Assembly: GCF_000279535.1 (NCBI RefSeq)
Contig: NZ_ALCH01000001.1
Span: forward strand, 124,001 to 188,000
From: Streptococcus infantis SPAR10
Lineage (GTDB): Bacteria; Bacillota; Bacilli; Lactobacillales; Streptococcaceae
Direction of reading: 5' to 3'
DNA: 64,000 nucleotides
Below are positions 44,699 to 54,713 of the stretch, piece by piece (positions within the stretch are counted from its first letter, which is position 1; every line of letters starts with the position of its first letter). Made by a program: the position numbers and the translations under genes. Below the pieces are notes generated by a model. It did not search any database, was not told where the DNA came from, and saw only the letters and a program-made list of their open reading frames with translations.

Positions 44699-45469
44699 TC
44701 AATGGTTTTTATCCATGAGTTTTAATTCTTTTGGAGAAATATGGAGATATTTTTTAAAAACTTTGGCAAAATATTTATAGTCTGAAAATCCAACTTGTTC
44801 AGAGATATCGCTTAAGGGAGAATTAGGGGACTCAGCCATTTTATCTATAGCTTGCTTGAGGCGGTAGCGTAAGATATATTCATTTAGCGTCATTGGGAAG
44901 TCTTCTTTGATAACCTTATATAGATAACTTTCACTATATCCTAGATTCTCTGCAATGGTAGAAATGGTAAAGTGCATGCAGTAGTGTTGGTGCACAAATT
45001 CAAGAATTTGCTGAATGATTTGATTTTGTGTATCAATTTGTTGGATAGAGGTGAGTAAAGTTTGATATTCTTCTAAAAAAGGAGTTTCTTGACGAGTGCT
45101 AACTCGTAATCGCAAAACAATTTTTTGAAGACATTCTGTCAACTCCTTGGTATCAATTGGTTTGGATAAGAAATCAACTGCTCCATATTGCATAGCTTTT
45201 TTAGCATTTTGAAAATCGTCATGACCAGATAGGATTACTTTTTCATAAGAGAGAGACTTTGTAGCTTCAAACATCATGAAAGCATCCATGATTGGCATGG
45301 TGATGTCCGTCAGCACAATATGTGGTTTTAGTTTTTGAATCAGTTCCATCCCTTCTTGTCCATGACTAGCGGTTCCTACAACTTGAATACCTAAGGAAGA
45401 GTAGTCTACAGCAATCTCAAGCCATTTTCGAATTAGATGTTCGTCTTCGACAATGATAAGTTTAAACAT
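44699..45469 (-). CDS. Response regulator, YesN-like (REC plus AraC-type HTH)
   Basis: A 256-residue response regulator. The receiver domain (1-120) has EDE near the N-terminus, phosphoacceptor Asp in VLTDITMP (about residue 55) and the conserved Lys in FLSKPID. The C-terminal AraC-type domain (about 155-255) shows NLGYSESYLYKVIKEDF and VGFSDYKYFAKVFKKYLHISP. Such regulators usually activate an adjacent uptake operon. It overlaps the kinase gene by eight bases. The likely target is the binding-protein/transporter operon on the same strand. Confidence 0.92.
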   Translation of the reverse strand: MFKLIIVEDEHLIRKWLEIAVDYSSLGIQVVGTASHGQEGMELIQKLKPHIVLTDITMPIMDAFMMFEATKSLSYEKVILSGHDDFQNAKKAMQYGAVDFLSKPIDTKELTECLQKIVLRLRVSTRQETPFLEEYQTLLTSIQQIDTQNQIIQQILEFVHQHYCMHFTISTIAENLGYSESYLYKVIKEDFPMTLNEYILRYRLKQAIDKMAESPNSPLSDISEQVGFSDYKYFAKVFKKYLHISPKELKLMDKNH

Positions 45470-47111
45470 GTGTTCTTCCTTTCGTTACAAATTTTACCCA
45501 GGTTTCGCCTTTAGGGTTCACTCCTAAATCCAATTCGACAGTATCAAAAAAGTTATTTAATCGTTTATAACTGTTGACAATACCATGTTGCGTATGTGGA
45601 CTATTCAGAGATTCTAAGATATGTAGTCGTTCTTGTTTAGTCAAACCACCGGCATTATCCATAACGATAAAGGTTAGTTTTTCCTGATCTTGAGTGATTT
45701 TTATAGAGATAGCAAGGTCGATACGATACTGTCTTCCGTATTTTAGAGCATTTTCTACAAGGGGTAATAGGAAAAGTTTTGGGATGACTTGGGAATATAG
45801 TTTTTGAGAACAGTCAATATGATAAGAAAATTGTTCAAAGCGGATTTGATGAATCTTTAGGTAAGCTTCAATAATCTCTAAGTCCTGTCCAAGAGTCGTT
45901 TCTTTCTCTAATTCAGTCACGCTGTATCGCAGGATGCGTGTGAGATTTTGAATAAGGTCTTGTGTAATACTCGCATCAATCATACTCGTGATTTTAATGG
46001 TTTCCAAGGTATTGTAGAGGAAGTGAGGATTGAACTGAGCTTCTAGCATCTTTCTTTCAAAAACCCATTTTTCCTTCTCGATAGTTAACATCTTTTGATG
46101 AAGCTCGTCCAACTCCTGCAGCATATCATTAATTTTCTCAGCTATCAGTTCAAATTCATCCTCAGTATGGAGAGTAAGTTTCTTTTCTTTTTTCTTAGGA
46201 ATTTCATGTAATTGAAAGACTAAACTTTCAATAGGGCCAGCATTATGGGTTGCGATTTTATGGGCAATTCTTCTAGCCTGCCAAAAATATAATAGAAAGA
46301 TACAAAGTGTTAGTATGGAAGCAAGGCTAAGTAAGCTAGGAATAGGAAAGAATGATTGGAAAGTGTAAATTGAAAAAATTGAATCAACTTTACGTTTTTC
46401 AATCAAAATTGGATTTTCAACGAACCAATGTGTTTTTGAACGGAGCGATTTCTCATCAAATTTTTCCAGAGTTGATTGTGTGAATTGATTGGTATTGCTC
46501 GAGTATATATTACCGAAAGTGTCTGTGATGACGTATTTTGAATTAATCAAGGGGATGCTTGACAAAAAGTCGTTCTCATTCACAAAGGAAATACTGTAAG
46601 CTTGTACTCGCTGGTTGTGAACTATGGGCATAATAAAGACAGCATAATGTTGCTTGTCCATCGATAGAGCAACTTTCTCTGAAATGGATCCTTGGGTAGT
46701 GTTTTGAATTAATAATTTTAAATAATAGGGAGCTAAAAGAGTTTCTTTATGATTGCGATTGGTGCTAAATAAAAGTTCGCCAGTCTCATCGAGAATGACA
46801 AAATCAGAACTGAGTTTTAGTTGAGCTTTTGTTTCATAAAATAGACTAAATAATTCTCTATCAGTGTGTTTACCTTCTATAAATTCTGGAACCATTTTTT
46901 TATTCATGGTTTCCAATAATTCATAATTTGCTTGTTTCATGTCTTGAACATGTTGAGAAATTTGTTGAGTATCCTTAGCTAGTTGCTGCTTTTGAAGGAA
47001 ATAGGAAAATCCAAATAGAAGGATAAGGAGTAAGAGAGAAGTCGCTAGGGCAGCTAAAGAACTACGGTGAAGAATCTCTTTTTGGAGAGAATTTTTGAAA
47101 GAATGGGGCAT
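45462..47111 (-). CDS. Sensor histidine kinase, YesM-like
   Basis: A 549-residue membrane kinase: membrane helix at 20-40, a large extracellular sensing region (about 45-255), second helix (about 260-280), HAMP (280-330), His_kinase domain with FNPHFLYNTLE (phosphorylated His near residue 360) and an ATPase domain with VENALKYG and VMDNAGG. This LytS/YesM-type design is typical of systems sensing nutrients outside the cell. Its partner is the AraC-type response regulator. AGAGGTG precedes the start. Confidence 0.92.
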   Translation of the reverse strand: MPHSFKNSLQKEILHRSSLAALATSLLLLILLFGFSYFLQKQQLAKDTQQISQHVQDMKQANYELLETMNKKMVPEFIEGKHTDRELFSLFYETKAQLKLSSDFVILDETGELLFSTNRNHKETLLAPYYLKLLIQNTTQGSISEKVALSMDKQHYAVFIMPIVHNQRVQAYSISFVNENDFLSSIPLINSKYVITDTFGNIYSSNTNQFTQSTLEKFDEKSLRSKTHWFVENPILIEKRKVDSIFSIYTFQSFFPIPSLLSLASILTLCIFLLYFWQARRIAHKIATHNAGPIESLVFQLHEIPKKKEKKLTLHTEDEFELIAEKINDMLQELDELHQKMLTIEKEKWVFERKMLEAQFNPHFLYNTLETIKITSMIDASITQDLIQNLTRILRYSVTELEKETTLGQDLEIIEAYLKIHQIRFEQFSYHIDCSQKLYSQVIPKLFLLPLVENALKYGRQYRIDLAISIKITQDQEKLTFIVMDNAGGLTKQERLHILESLNSPHTQHGIVNSYKRLNNFFDTVELDLGVNPKGETWVKFVTKGRTHV

Positions 47112-47144
47112 AATTCACCTCTTTGGGAAGAGTCTGTTAAAGTA

Positions 47145-47173
47145 AGTATAGCAGTATTAAAAATGGAAGGCAA
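47145..47173 (-). promoter_or_regulatory. Promoter of the YesMN-like two-component operon
   Basis: On the minus strand TTGCCT (47173-47168), 17 bases, TATACT (47150-47145). Confidence 0.65.
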
Positions 47174-47223
47174 GGTCAAAAAAGAAAAGAGTTAAGAATA
47201 AAGAGGCTAATTCCCTCTAAAAA

Positions 47224-47232
47224 TGGTATAAT
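47224..47232 (+). promoter_or_regulatory. Extended -10 promoter of leuS
   Basis: TGG TATAAT (47224-47232), 30 bases before the leuS start. No T-box is seen in this short leader. Confidence 0.65.
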
Positions 47233-47261
47233 AGGAGCATCACGAAAATTGGAGAGACAGC

Positions 47262-49763
47262 ATGAGTTTTTACAATCATAAAGAAATCGAGCCTAAGTGG
47301 CAAAAATACTGGGCTGACCATCATACTTTTAAGACAGGAACAGATGCTTCAAAACCTAAGTTTTATGCACTCGACATGTTCCCTTACCCATCTGGAGCGG
47401 GTCTTCACGTAGGACACCCAGAAGGGTACACAGCAACAGATATCCTTAGCCGTTTCAAACGTGCGCAAGGCTACAACGTCCTTCACCCAATGGGATGGGA
47501 TGCCTTTGGTTTACCTGCAGAGCAATACGCTATGGATACTGGTAATGACCCAGCGGAATTCACAGCAGAAAACATTGCCAACTTCAAACGCCAAATCAAT
47601 GCGCTTGGATTCTCTTACGACTGGGACCGTGAAGTCAATACTACAGAACCGAACTACTACAAGTGGACGCAATGGATCTTCACTAAGCTTTACGAAAAAG
47701 GTTTGGCTTATGAAGCTGAAGTGCCAGTAAACTGGGTGGAAGAATTGGGAACAGCTATCGCCAATGAAGAAGTTCTTCCAGATGGAACATCTGAGCGTGG
47801 TGGCTATCCAGTTGTTCGTAAACCAATGCGCCAATGGATGCTTAAAATCACGGCCTATGCAGAACGCTTGCTCAATGACTTGGATGAGTTGGATTGGCCA
47901 GAATCTATCAAGGACATGCAACGTAACTGGATTGGGAAATCAACAGGTGCTAACGTAACTTTCAAGGTAAAAGGGACAGACAAGGAATTCACAGTTTTTA
48001 CCACTCGCCCTGACACCCTTTTTGGTGCGACCTTCACTGTCTTGGCTCCTGAGCATGACTTGGTAGATGCCATCACAAGTCCTGAACAAGCTGAGGCTGT
48101 AGCGGACTACAAACACCAAGCCAGCCTCAAATCAGACTTGGCTCGTACTGACCTTGCCAAGGAAAAAACAGGGGTTTGGACTGGTGCTTATGCTATCAAC
48201 CCTGTCAATGGTAAAGAAATTCCAATCTGGATTGCCGACTATGTTCTTGCTAGCTATGGTACAGGTGCTGTTATGGCTGTACCTGCCCACGACCAACGTG
48301 ACTGGGAATTTGCTAACCAATTCGGCCTTCCAATCGTAGAAGTACTTGAAGGTGGAAATGTTGAAGAAGCTGCATACACAGAAGATGGCCTTCACGTTAA
48401 CTCTGACTTCTTGAACGGTCTCAACAAAGAAGAAGCGATTGCTAAAATCGTGTCTTGGCTAGAAGAAAAAGGCTTTGGTCAAGAAAAGGTTACCTACCGT
48501 CTTCGTGACTGGCTCTTTAGCCGTCAACGTTACTGGGGTGAACCAATTCCAATCATTCATTGGGAAGATGGGACTTCAACAGCCGTTCCAGAAAGTGAAT
48601 TGCCACTTGTCTTGCCAGTAACCAAGGACATCCGCCCTTCAGGTACTGGTGAAAGCCCATTGGCTAATTTGACAGACTGGCTTGAAGTGACTCGTGAGGA
48701 TGGAGTGAAAGGTCGTCGTGAAACCAATACTATGCCACAATGGGCGGGTTCAAGCTGGTACTACCTTCGCTATATCGACCCACATAACACAGAGAAATTG
48801 GCTGATGAGGACCTCCTCAAACAATGGTTGCCAGTAGATATCTACGTAGGTGGTGCAGAACACGCCGTGCTTCACTTGCTTTACGCTCGTTTCTGGCATA
48901 AATTCCTCTATGACCTCGGTGTTGTTCCAACCAAAGAACCATTCCAAAAACTCTTTAACCAAGGAATGATCTTAGGAACAAGCTACCGTGACCACCGTGG
49001 TGCTCTTGTAGCGACTGATAAGGTTGAAAAACGTGACGGTTCCTTCTTCAATGTGGAAACAGGAGAAGAGTTGGAGCAAGCACCAGCTAAGATGTCTAAA
49101 TCCCTCAAGAACGTTGTCAATCCAGACGACGTAGTGGAACAATACGGTGCCGATACCCTTCGTGTCTATGAAATGTTCATGGGACCACTCGATGCTTCCA
49201 TCGCTTGGTCTGAAGAAGGTCTGGAAGGAAGTCGTAAATTCCTTGACCGTGTGTACCGTTTGATTACAAGTAAAGAAATCGTTGCGGAAAACAATGGCGC
49301 TCTAGACAAGGTTTACAATGAAACCGTTAAATCTGTCACAGAGCAAATCGAGTCTATGAAATTCAACACAGCCATTGCTCAACTCATGGTCTTTGTCAAT
49401 GCGGCTAACAAGGAAGATAGACTCTATGTGGATTACGCTAAAGGCTTTATCCAATTGATTGCCCCATTTGCGCCTCACTTGGCAGAAGAACTCTGGCAAA
49501 CTGTCGCAGAAACAGGCGAGTCTATCTCTTATGTAGCTTGGCCAACATGGGACGAAAGTAAATTGGTTGAAGACGAAATCGAAATCGTCGTTCAAATCAA
49601 AGGTAAAGTCCGTGCTAAACTCATGGTTGCGAAGGATCTTTCACGCGAAGAATTGCAAGAAATCGCTCTAGCTGACGAAAAAGTCAAAGCAGAGATTGAT
49701 GGCAAGGAAATCGTGAAAGTGATTAGTGTACCTAACAAGCTTGTAAATATCGTAACGAAATAA
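47262..49763 (+). CDS. leuS: Leucyl-tRNA synthetase
   Basis: An 833-residue class I synthetase charging tRNA-Leu. The HIGH motif is HVGHPEGY after [10 protein letters not shown], the KMSKS motif is [10 protein letters not shown] near residue 613, and the CP1 editing domain lies between about 220 and 400 ([12 protein letters not shown]). Length is normal and no defect is seen. It has its own promoter and terminator. TTGGAGAG precedes the start. Confidence 0.97.
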   Translation: MSFYNHKEIEPKWQKYWADHHTFKTGTDASKPKFYALDMFPYPSGAGLHVGHPEGYTATDILSRFKRAQGYNVLHPMGWDAFGLPAEQYAMDTGNDPAEFTAENIANFKRQINALGFSYDWDREVNTTEPNYYKWTQWIFTKLYEKGLAYEAEVPVNWVEELGTAIANEEVLPDGTSERGGYPVVRKPMRQWMLKITAYAERLLNDLDELDWPESIKDMQRNWIGKSTGANVTFKVKGTDKEFTVFTTRPDTLFGATFTVLAPEHDLVDAITSPEQAEAVADYKHQASLKSDLARTDLAKEKTGVWTGAYAINPVNGKEIPIWIADYVLASYGTGAVMAVPAHDQRDWEFANQFGLPIVEVLEGGNVEEAAYTEDGLHVNSDFLNGLNKEEAIAKIVSWLEEKGFGQEKVTYRLRDWLFSRQRYWGEPIPIIHWEDGTSTAVPESELPLVLPVTKDIRPSGTGESPLANLTDWLEVTREDGVKGRRETNTMPQWAGSSWYYLRYIDPHNTEKLADEDLLKQWLPVDIYVGGAEHAVLHLLYARFWHKFLYDLGVVPTKEPFQKLFNQGMILGTSYRDHRGALVATDKVEKRDGSFFNVETGEELEQAPAKMSKSLKNVVNPDDVVEQYGADTLRVYEMFMGPLDASIAWSEEGLEGSRKFLDRVYRLITSKEIVAENNGALDKVYNETVKSVTEQIESMKFNTAIAQLMVFVNAANKEDRLYVDYAKGFIQLIAPFAPHLAEELWQTVAETGESISYVAWPTWDESKLVEDEIEIVVQIKGKVRAKLMVAKDLSREELQEIALADEKVKAEIDGKEIVKVISVPNKLVNIVTK

Positions 49764-49767
49764 ATTT

Positions 49768-49805
49768 AAAAGTCCTTCAGAGTAGAATCTGGAGGATTTT
49801 TTGTA
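49768..49805 (+). terminator. Terminator of leuS
   Basis: AGTCCTTCAGA pairs with TCTGGAGGATT (with a G-T pair), followed by a T run. Confidence 0.85.
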
Positions 49806-49873
49806 GATTACCTGTGAGATGTGATATACTATTCACATCTTTAAACTTATAAGTGGGAGACAAGGAGAAAGTT

Positions 49874-50566
49874 ATGCCAGTAAATGAATACGGTCAGATG
49901 ATTGGTGAATCTGTAGATGATACACCTGGAGTTTTGCCTTCACTTATACGGATAGAAGGGCGATATACGACTATAGAAGCTCTATCGGTGGAAAAGCATG
50001 CAGAGGATTTATTAGCTGTCTATGGCCCAGATAGTCCTCGTGAGATGTGGACCTACCTTTTTCAACCACCTGTGGCTAATCTAGAAGAGTTAATGGTAGC
50101 TTTAAAGCAGATGATTGAGCAAAAGGATCGCTTTTACTACGCGATTATCGATAAAGCGACTGGTAAAGCACTGGGTACTTTTTCGCTCATGCGTATTGAC
50201 CAAGCCAATCGCACCATTGAAGTTGGCTCGGTGACTTTTTCTCCGGCTCTCAAACAGACCAGGATGGGAACAGAAGCTCACTGTTTGCTAGCCCGTTATG
50301 TCTTTGAAGAACTCAACTATCGACGCTATGAGTGGAAGTGCGACGCCCTCAATCTTCAATCTAGAAAAGCAGCAGAACGTTTGGGCTTTGTCTATGAAGG
50401 CACCTTCCGCCAAGCTGTTATCTATAAAGGTCGCACCAGAGATACGGATTGGTTGTCCATGATCGATAAGGACTGGCCACAAGTCAAAGCTCGTTTGGAA
50501 ACATGGTTGGCTCCTAAAAACTTTGATAAAAATGGGCAGCAGATAAAATCGCTTAGGCAATGTTAG
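49874..50566 (+). CDS. GNAT acetyltransferase, RimJ/RimL type
   Basis: A 230-residue GNAT protein. The N-terminal extension (MPVNEYGQMIGESVDD) and the later RxxRxGxxA-like region (KQTRMGTEAHCLLARYVFEE, starting about residue 125), then NLQSRKAAERLGF, are typical of larger acetyltransferases acting on proteins or small molecules. ATG 49874 is chosen for AAGGAGAAAG upstream. It precedes a second GNAT gene by 12 bases. The substrate is unknown. Confidence 0.87.
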   Translation: MPVNEYGQMIGESVDDTPGVLPSLIRIEGRYTTIEALSVEKHAEDLLAVYGPDSPREMWTYLFQPPVANLEELMVALKQMIEQKDRFYYAIIDKATGKALGTFSLMRIDQANRTIEVGSVTFSPALKQTRMGTEAHCLLARYVFEELNYRRYEWKCDALNLQSRKAAERLGFVYEGTFRQAVIYKGRTRDTDWLSMIDKDWPQVKARLETWLAPKNFDKNGQQIKSLRQC

Positions 50567-50578
50567 AAAGGTTCTACT

Positions 50579-51001
50579 ATGATAAAATTTACAAAAGAAT
50601 CCTCTGTTTCAATTGATGACGTTTTACATCTCTATCAGGCAGTTGGTTGGACAAACTATACCAATCAGCCACAGATGTTGGAGCAGGCCTTGTCTCATTC
50701 GCTAACGACTTATCTTGCGCGTGATGGTGAGGAAATCGTTGGTTTAATGCGTCTGGTTGGAGACGGTTTTTCATCCGTTTTTGTCCAGGATTTGATTGTT
50801 TTGCCTAGCTATCAGCGCCAAGGAATTGGTAGTAATTTGATGAAAGAAGCCTTAGCTGACTATAAGGATGCCTACCAAATACAACTAGCGACTGAACAGA
50901 CAGAAAAAAACTTGGGTTTTTACCGTTCTCTGGGGTTTGAAACCTTATCTACTTATGATTGTACAGGAATGATTTGGGTGGATCGAAAAAAATTTAAATA
51001 A
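50579..51001 (+). CDS. GNAT family acetyltransferase
   Basis: A 140-residue compact GNAT protein. The acetyl-CoA binding loop is QRQGIGSNLMKEAL near residue 80, and FYRSLGFE near residue 115 is the common GNAT end motif. It follows the larger GNAT gene in one operon and ends ten bases before the CiaR site of the first csRNA. The substrate is unknown. Confidence 0.88.
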   Translation: MIKFTKESSVSIDDVLHLYQAVGWTNYTNQPQMLEQALSHSLTTYLARDGEEIVGLMRLVGDGFSSVFVQDLIVLPSYQRQGIGSNLMKEALADYKDAYQIQLATEQTEKNLGFYRSLGFETLSTYDCTGMIWVDRKKFK

Positions 51002-51010
51002 TTCTTTTAT

Positions 51011-51043
51011 CTTAAGTTAACTTTAAGTTTACTCATGTATCAT
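51011..51043 (+). promoter_or_regulatory. CiaR-controlled promoter of csRNA copy 1
   Basis: CTTAAG-N5-TTTAAG (51011-51027) is the CiaR direct repeat. After exactly ten bases comes the -10 TATCAT (51038-51043), the standard CiaR-activated layout. Confidence 0.88.
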
Positions 51044-51049
51044 GTAATC

Positions 51050-51149
51050 ATTAAGTAAAGACCTCCTAACTTTATTTAATAGAAATCCTAAACTTTTCTT
51101 TTTCATAATAATCTCCCTAAAGAAGCCACCAAATCAGGTGGCTTTTTTT
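51050..51149 (+). ncRNA. Cia-dependent small RNA (csRNA), copy 1
   Basis: An RNA of about 100 bases controlled by CiaR. It carries two unpaired anti-ribosome-site stretches, ACCTCCTAAC and AATCTCCCTA, typical of csRNAs that block translation by pairing with target start regions, and a terminator (GCCACC, AAATCA, GGTGGC, T run). The transcribed part is identical to copy 2 at 53030. csRNAs of S. pneumoniae affect competence and autolysis; which numbered csRNA this is cannot be decided here. Confidence 0.9.
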
Positions 51150-51182
51150 ATGTTCAAATGCAGAAGTTTTAAGGTAGAATTG

Positions 51183-51251
51183 ACCACATAATCATCCATT
51201 TCGACCACATAGCACCAAACTATATTTTTTCTTTTTCCTTTTTGTTAAACT
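51183..51251 (+). promoter_or_regulatory. Putative LytTR binding site and promoter of the ABC transporter
   Basis: Perfect direct repeats GACCACATA (51182-51190 and 51203-51211) have a 21-base period, the LytTR layout of nine bases plus a 12-base gap. An extended -10, TGT TAAACT (51243-51251), starts 42 bases after the A of the second repeat (51204), the same distance as at the LytTR gene (7096 to 7138). The core ACCACWT is shared between the two sites. Confidence 0.6.
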
Positions 51252-51277
51252 GAAGGTGTAAAAAGGAGGAAGGAAAT

Positions 51278-52141
51278 ATGATTTTACAAGTAAAAGGCCT
51301 CACTAAGAACTATGGAGACTATACAGCAGTAAAAGATATAAATTTAGAGTTTAAAAAAGGAAGTTTTAACGCAATCTTAGGACCTAATGGGGCTGGCAAA
51401 TCGACCACGATTTCAATGTTAATCGGACTTAAAAGAGCAACTAATGGTCAAATCATCTATGCGCCCAATACTCGGATTGGAGTTGTTTTTCAAGCAAGTG
51501 TATTGGATGAAAAGTTGACGGTCAAAGAAAACCTAGCCATTCGCGCTCAGCAGTATAAGGGGATTAAAGGTGGTCGTGTGGAAGATTTAATCAATCAACT
51601 AGGGTTGACTGCTTTTCAGAAACAACTTTATGGAACTTTATCAGGAGGACAGAAACGTCGAGTTGACATTGCTCGGGCTCTCCTAGCCAATCCCGATATT
51701 TTATTTCTAGATGAGCCTACGACTGGACTAGATATTCAGACTCGCAAATCCATTTGGGATTTATTGTATCGTCTACAAAGAGATGAAGGGATGACTATTA
51801 TCTTAACGACTCATTATCTGGATGAAGCAGATGAGGCAGATCAACTTTATATTATAGATCATGGAAAGGTTATTGCCCAAGGTTCTGCTGCTGAAATTAA
51901 AAGTGAGTACGCTTCCAATCTTTTAAAAATTTGTTTTAAAGACAAGCAGGTGGAGAAATTCTTACCTAAAAATATGCCTGTGGAAAAGGAAAATGAGTTT
52001 GAGTATAGTCTTTATCCTAAGAGCCAATTGGAAGCTATTGATTATTTGACCCAAGTTCGTGAGAAGATTGCTAGCTTTGAATTTCGTCCAGGAACTATGG
52101 ATGATGCCTTCATAGCCCTTACAGGAAGAGAGGTGCGCTAA
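51278..52141 (+). CDS. ABC transporter ATP-binding protein (ABC-2 type)
   Basis: A 287-residue ATPase. Walker A is GPNGAGKST, the signature LSGGQKRRVDIARAL, Walker B LFLDEPTTGLD and the H-loop TTHYLDEA. The C-terminal 80 residues form the accessory region common in drug or peptide exporters. AAAGGAGG precedes the start. Its stop overlaps the permease start (TAATG). It is framed by two identical csRNA genes and by a LytTR-type promoter, so it may belong to the regulon of the LytTR protein encoded at 7164. The substrate is unknown. Confidence 0.9.
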   Translation: MILQVKGLTKNYGDYTAVKDINLEFKKGSFNAILGPNGAGKSTTISMLIGLKRATNGQIIYAPNTRIGVVFQASVLDEKLTVKENLAIRAQQYKGIKGGRVEDLINQLGLTAFQKQLYGTLSGGQKRRVDIARALLANPDILFLDEPTTGLDIQTRKSIWDLLYRLQRDEGMTIILTTHYLDEADEADQLYIIDHGKVIAQGSAAEIKSEYASNLLKICFKDKQVEKFLPKNMPVEKENEFEYSLYPKSQLEAIDYLTQVREKIASFEFRPGTMDDAFIALTGREVR

Positions 52142-52995
52142 TGTTAGCTTTGTTAAAACGTGATTTTTTGTTGTATTTTCGTAATCGTTCAGGAGTCTTT
52201 TTCTCATTACTGGGAGCTTTGATTTCCTTTCTACTCTATATCATTTTTTTGCAGAAAAATCTGATGGATGCCTGGTCTCAACTTCCTGATAATAAGAGCC
52301 TTTTAAATAACTGGCTGATGGGTGGAACATTGGCTGTGACTGGGATTACAACCAGTTTTACAGCTTTGACCCAGATGGTACAAGATCGTGAAAATCAAGT
52401 GGATCAGGATCTCTTTTTGACAGATTTAGGGAGCTGGGGCTTGCAACTGTCTTATCTTATTAGTAGCCTTATCATTTCCTTTGTTATGCAAGCCTTTATG
52501 CTTGTTGTTATGAGCCTTTATTTTCAAGAAATTCCAGCTATGAGTAAGCTATTTGAAATAAGTTTAATCATGCTGCTGAGTAGTCTCCTTTCAACATTGG
52601 TAAATGTACTCTTGATTTATCATTTCCAGTCAGTAGATAGTCTGGGTAAATTGGCTACAATTGTAGGTACAGCTTCAGGATTTTTAGTGGGAACTTATGT
52701 ACCAATGGGAATTCTTCCTAACTTCGCTAAAGTTCTCATGAAGTGCACACCGGCTACCTATCTTGCTTCTCTCTATAGACAGGTCTTAATGAAGGAGCAA
52801 TTAGAAACTACATTTATGGGGAATAGTAGCTTATTAGAAGAGTTTCAAGAAAAATTAGGAATCCGGCTTAATTGGCAGAACCTTTTAACAAAGGAAGAAA
52901 CATACTTAATAGTGGTGAGTATCTGCCTCCTAACTTTTCTGCTTTGGCTGGTAGTAGTTAAAATCTCTAGCAAAAAAATAAAATTTATAGGTTAA
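52141..52995 (+). CDS. ABC-2 type permease
   Basis: A 284-residue membrane protein with six hydrophobic segments and the ABC-2 landmarks (GNRSGVFFSLLGALISF-like start, then GTYVPMGILPNFAKVL near residue 183). It pairs with the ATPase before it, overlapping by one base. Its stop codon lies inside the CiaR site of csRNA copy 2. The substrate is unknown; exporters under LytTR-type control often handle peptides. Confidence 0.87.
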   Translation: MLALLKRDFLLYFRNRSGVFFSLLGALISFLLYIIFLQKNLMDAWSQLPDNKSLLNNWLMGGTLAVTGITTSFTALTQMVQDRENQVDQDLFLTDLGSWGLQLSYLISSLIISFVMQAFMLVVMSLYFQEIPAMSKLFEISLIMLLSSLLSTLVNVLLIYHFQSVDSLGKLATIVGTASGFLVGTYVPMGILPNFAKVLMKCTPATYLASLYRQVLMKEQLETTFMGNSSLLEEFQEKLGIRLNWQNLLTKEETYLIVVSICLLTFLLWLVVVKISSKKIKFIG

Positions 52996-53023
52996 GCTAA
53001 CTTTAAGTCTTCTACTGTATCAT
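52991..53023 (+). promoter_or_regulatory. CiaR-controlled promoter of csRNA copy 2
   Basis: GTTAAG-N5-TTTAAG (52991-53007), ten bases, TATCAT (53018-53023). The first half-site includes the stop codon of the permease gene. Confidence 0.88.
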
Positions 53024-53029
53024 GTAATC

Positions 53030-53128
53030 ATTAAGTAAAGACCTCCTAACTTTATTTAATAGAAATCCTAAACTTTTCTTTTTCATAATAATCTCCCTAA
53101 AGAAGCCACCAAATCAGGTGGCTTTTTT
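53030..53128 (+). ncRNA. Cia-dependent small RNA (csRNA), copy 2
   Basis: Identical to copy 1 from the -10 box through the terminator stem (53018-53126 against 51038-51146); only the sequence between CiaR box and -10 and the last T residues differ. The same anti-ribosome-site stretches are present. Two genes for the same RNA should simply raise its dose. Confidence 0.9.
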
Positions 53129-53161
53129 GTTTGTAGGCTGGATTTTTGCTATAATAGGAAC

Positions 53162-54160
53162 ATGAGTAGAATTTTAGATAATGAAATCATGGGTGATGAG
53201 GAGTTGGTAGAGCGTACCCTCCGTCCCCAATATTTACGTGAATATATCGGACAAGACAAGGTCAAGGATCAGCTTCAAATCTTTATCGAGGCAGCAAAAA
53301 TGCGTGATGAGGCGCTAGATCATGTTCTTTTGTTTGGCCCTCCAGGTCTCGGGAAAACAACCATGGCTTTTGTCATTGCCAATGAATTGGGAGTCAATCT
53401 TAAGCAGACGTCTGGTCCTGTCATCGAAAAAGCAGGTGATTTGGTAGCGATTTTGAATGACTTGGAGCCAGGAGATGTTCTTTTTATTGATGAGATTCAT
53501 CGCTTGCCCATGTCGGTAGAAGAGGTCCTTTACAGTGCCATGGAAGACTTCTACATTGACATCATGATTGGTGCAGGAGAAGCTAGCCGTAGTGTCCATC
53601 TAGATTTGCCACCTTTTACCTTGATTGGGGCAACGACACGAGCTGGGATGCTGTCCAATCCTCTTCGTGCCCGTTTTGGGATTACAGGTCACATGGAATA
53701 TTACGAACATGCTGACTTGACAGAGATTGTCGAGCGGACGGCAGATATCTTTGAGATGGAAATCACTCATGAGGCGGCTTCCGAGTTAGCTTTACGCAGT
53801 CGTGGAACTCCTCGTATCGCCAATCGTCTCCTCAAGCGCGTGCGTGATTTTGCGCAGATTATGGGCGATGGCTTGATTGATGATGTGATTACGGATAAGG
53901 CCTTGACTATGCTGGATGTAGACCATGAAGGTTTGGACTATGTAGACCAGAAAATCCTTCGCACCATGATTGAGATGTACGGTGGGGGTCCTGTCGGTCT
54001 AGGAACTCTTTCGGTTAATATCGCTGAAGAGCGTGAGACGGTTGAGGATATGTACGAACCTTACCTGATCCAGAAAGGATTTATCATGCGAACTCGTTCA
54101 GGACGGGTCGCGACAGCCAAGGCTTATGAGCATTTGGGGTATGAATACATTGAAAAATAA
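53162..54160 (+). CDS. ruvB: Holliday junction branch migration ATPase
   Basis: A 332-residue AAA+ motor that drives branch migration with RuvA. Walker A is GPPGLGKTT, Walker [10 protein letters not shown], sensor/arginine-finger region GATTRAG and the C-terminal winged helix includes [16 protein letters not shown]. Length is normal. It starts 33 bases after the csRNA copy 2 terminator, with a poor ribosome site and a possible -10 (CTATAAT, around 53148). Confidence 0.96.
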   Translation: MSRILDNEIMGDEELVERTLRPQYLREYIGQDKVKDQLQIFIEAAKMRDEALDHVLLFGPPGLGKTTMAFVIANELGVNLKQTSGPVIEKAGDLVAILNDLEPGDVLFIDEIHRLPMSVEEVLYSAMEDFYIDIMIGAGEASRSVHLDLPPFTLIGATTRAGMLSNPLRARFGITGHMEYYEHADLTEIVERTADIFEMEITHEAASELALRSRGTPRIANRLLKRVRDFAQIMGDGLIDDVITDKALTMLDVDHEGLDYVDQKILRTMIEMYGGGPVGLGTLSVNIAEERETVEDMYEPYLIQKGFIMRTRSGRVATAKAYEHLGYEYIEK

Positions 54161-54713
54161 GGCTGATATTTTAGACTCTTTCAGAGAAAATCCTGATATG
54201 ATGGCTATTCTGACTATCATTCGTGACTTGGAGTTGAAAGATTCCTGGTTGGCGGCTGGTTCGGTTCGAAATTTTATCTGGAATCTCTTGTCAGATAAAC
54301 CAGCTTTTGACCGTGAAACGGATGTGGACGTCATTTTCTTTGACCCAGAGGTGAGTTATGAAGAAACGCTGGCTATAGAAAGTAAGTTGAGAGAGGATTT
54401 TCCCCAGTATCAATGGGAGTTGAAAAATCAAGCCTATATGCATCAGCATAGTCCCCATACGGAACCGTATGTGAATTCCTGTGACGCTATGAGTAAATAT
54501 CCCGAACGTTGTACGGCGATAGGACTTCGCTTGCAAGTTGACGCAACTTTAGAGCTCTTTGCGCCTTATGGTTTGGAGGATATTTTGAACTTTCAGGTTT
54601 CTCCAACTCCCCATTTTTTAGAAAATGACGACCGGATGAAGCTTTATCAACAGCGTTTATCTAAGAAAAACTGGCGAGAAAAATGGAAAAATCTCACATT
54701 TAAAAATACTTAA
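54126..54713 (+). CDS. Nucleotidyltransferase family protein
   Basis: A protein of up to 195 residues of the nucleotidyltransferase-like family formerly DUF925. The core [10 protein letters not shown] near residue 42 and [10 protein letters not shown] near residue 64 resemble the GS and DxD motifs of nucleotidyltransferases. The start may be ATG 54126 or 54141; both overlap ruvB and ribosome sites are weak. Its stop is inside the CiaR box of the third csRNA. The substrate is not known. Confidence 0.82.
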   Translation: MSIWGMNTLKNKADILDSFRENPDMMAILTIIRDLELKDSWLAAGSVRNFIWNLLSDKPAFDRETDVDVIFFDPEVSYEETLAIESKLREDFPQYQWELKNQAYMHQHSPHTEPYVNSCDAMSKYPERCTAIGLRLQVDATLELFAPYGLEDILNFQVSPTPHFLENDDRMKLYQQRLSKKNWREKWKNLTFKNT

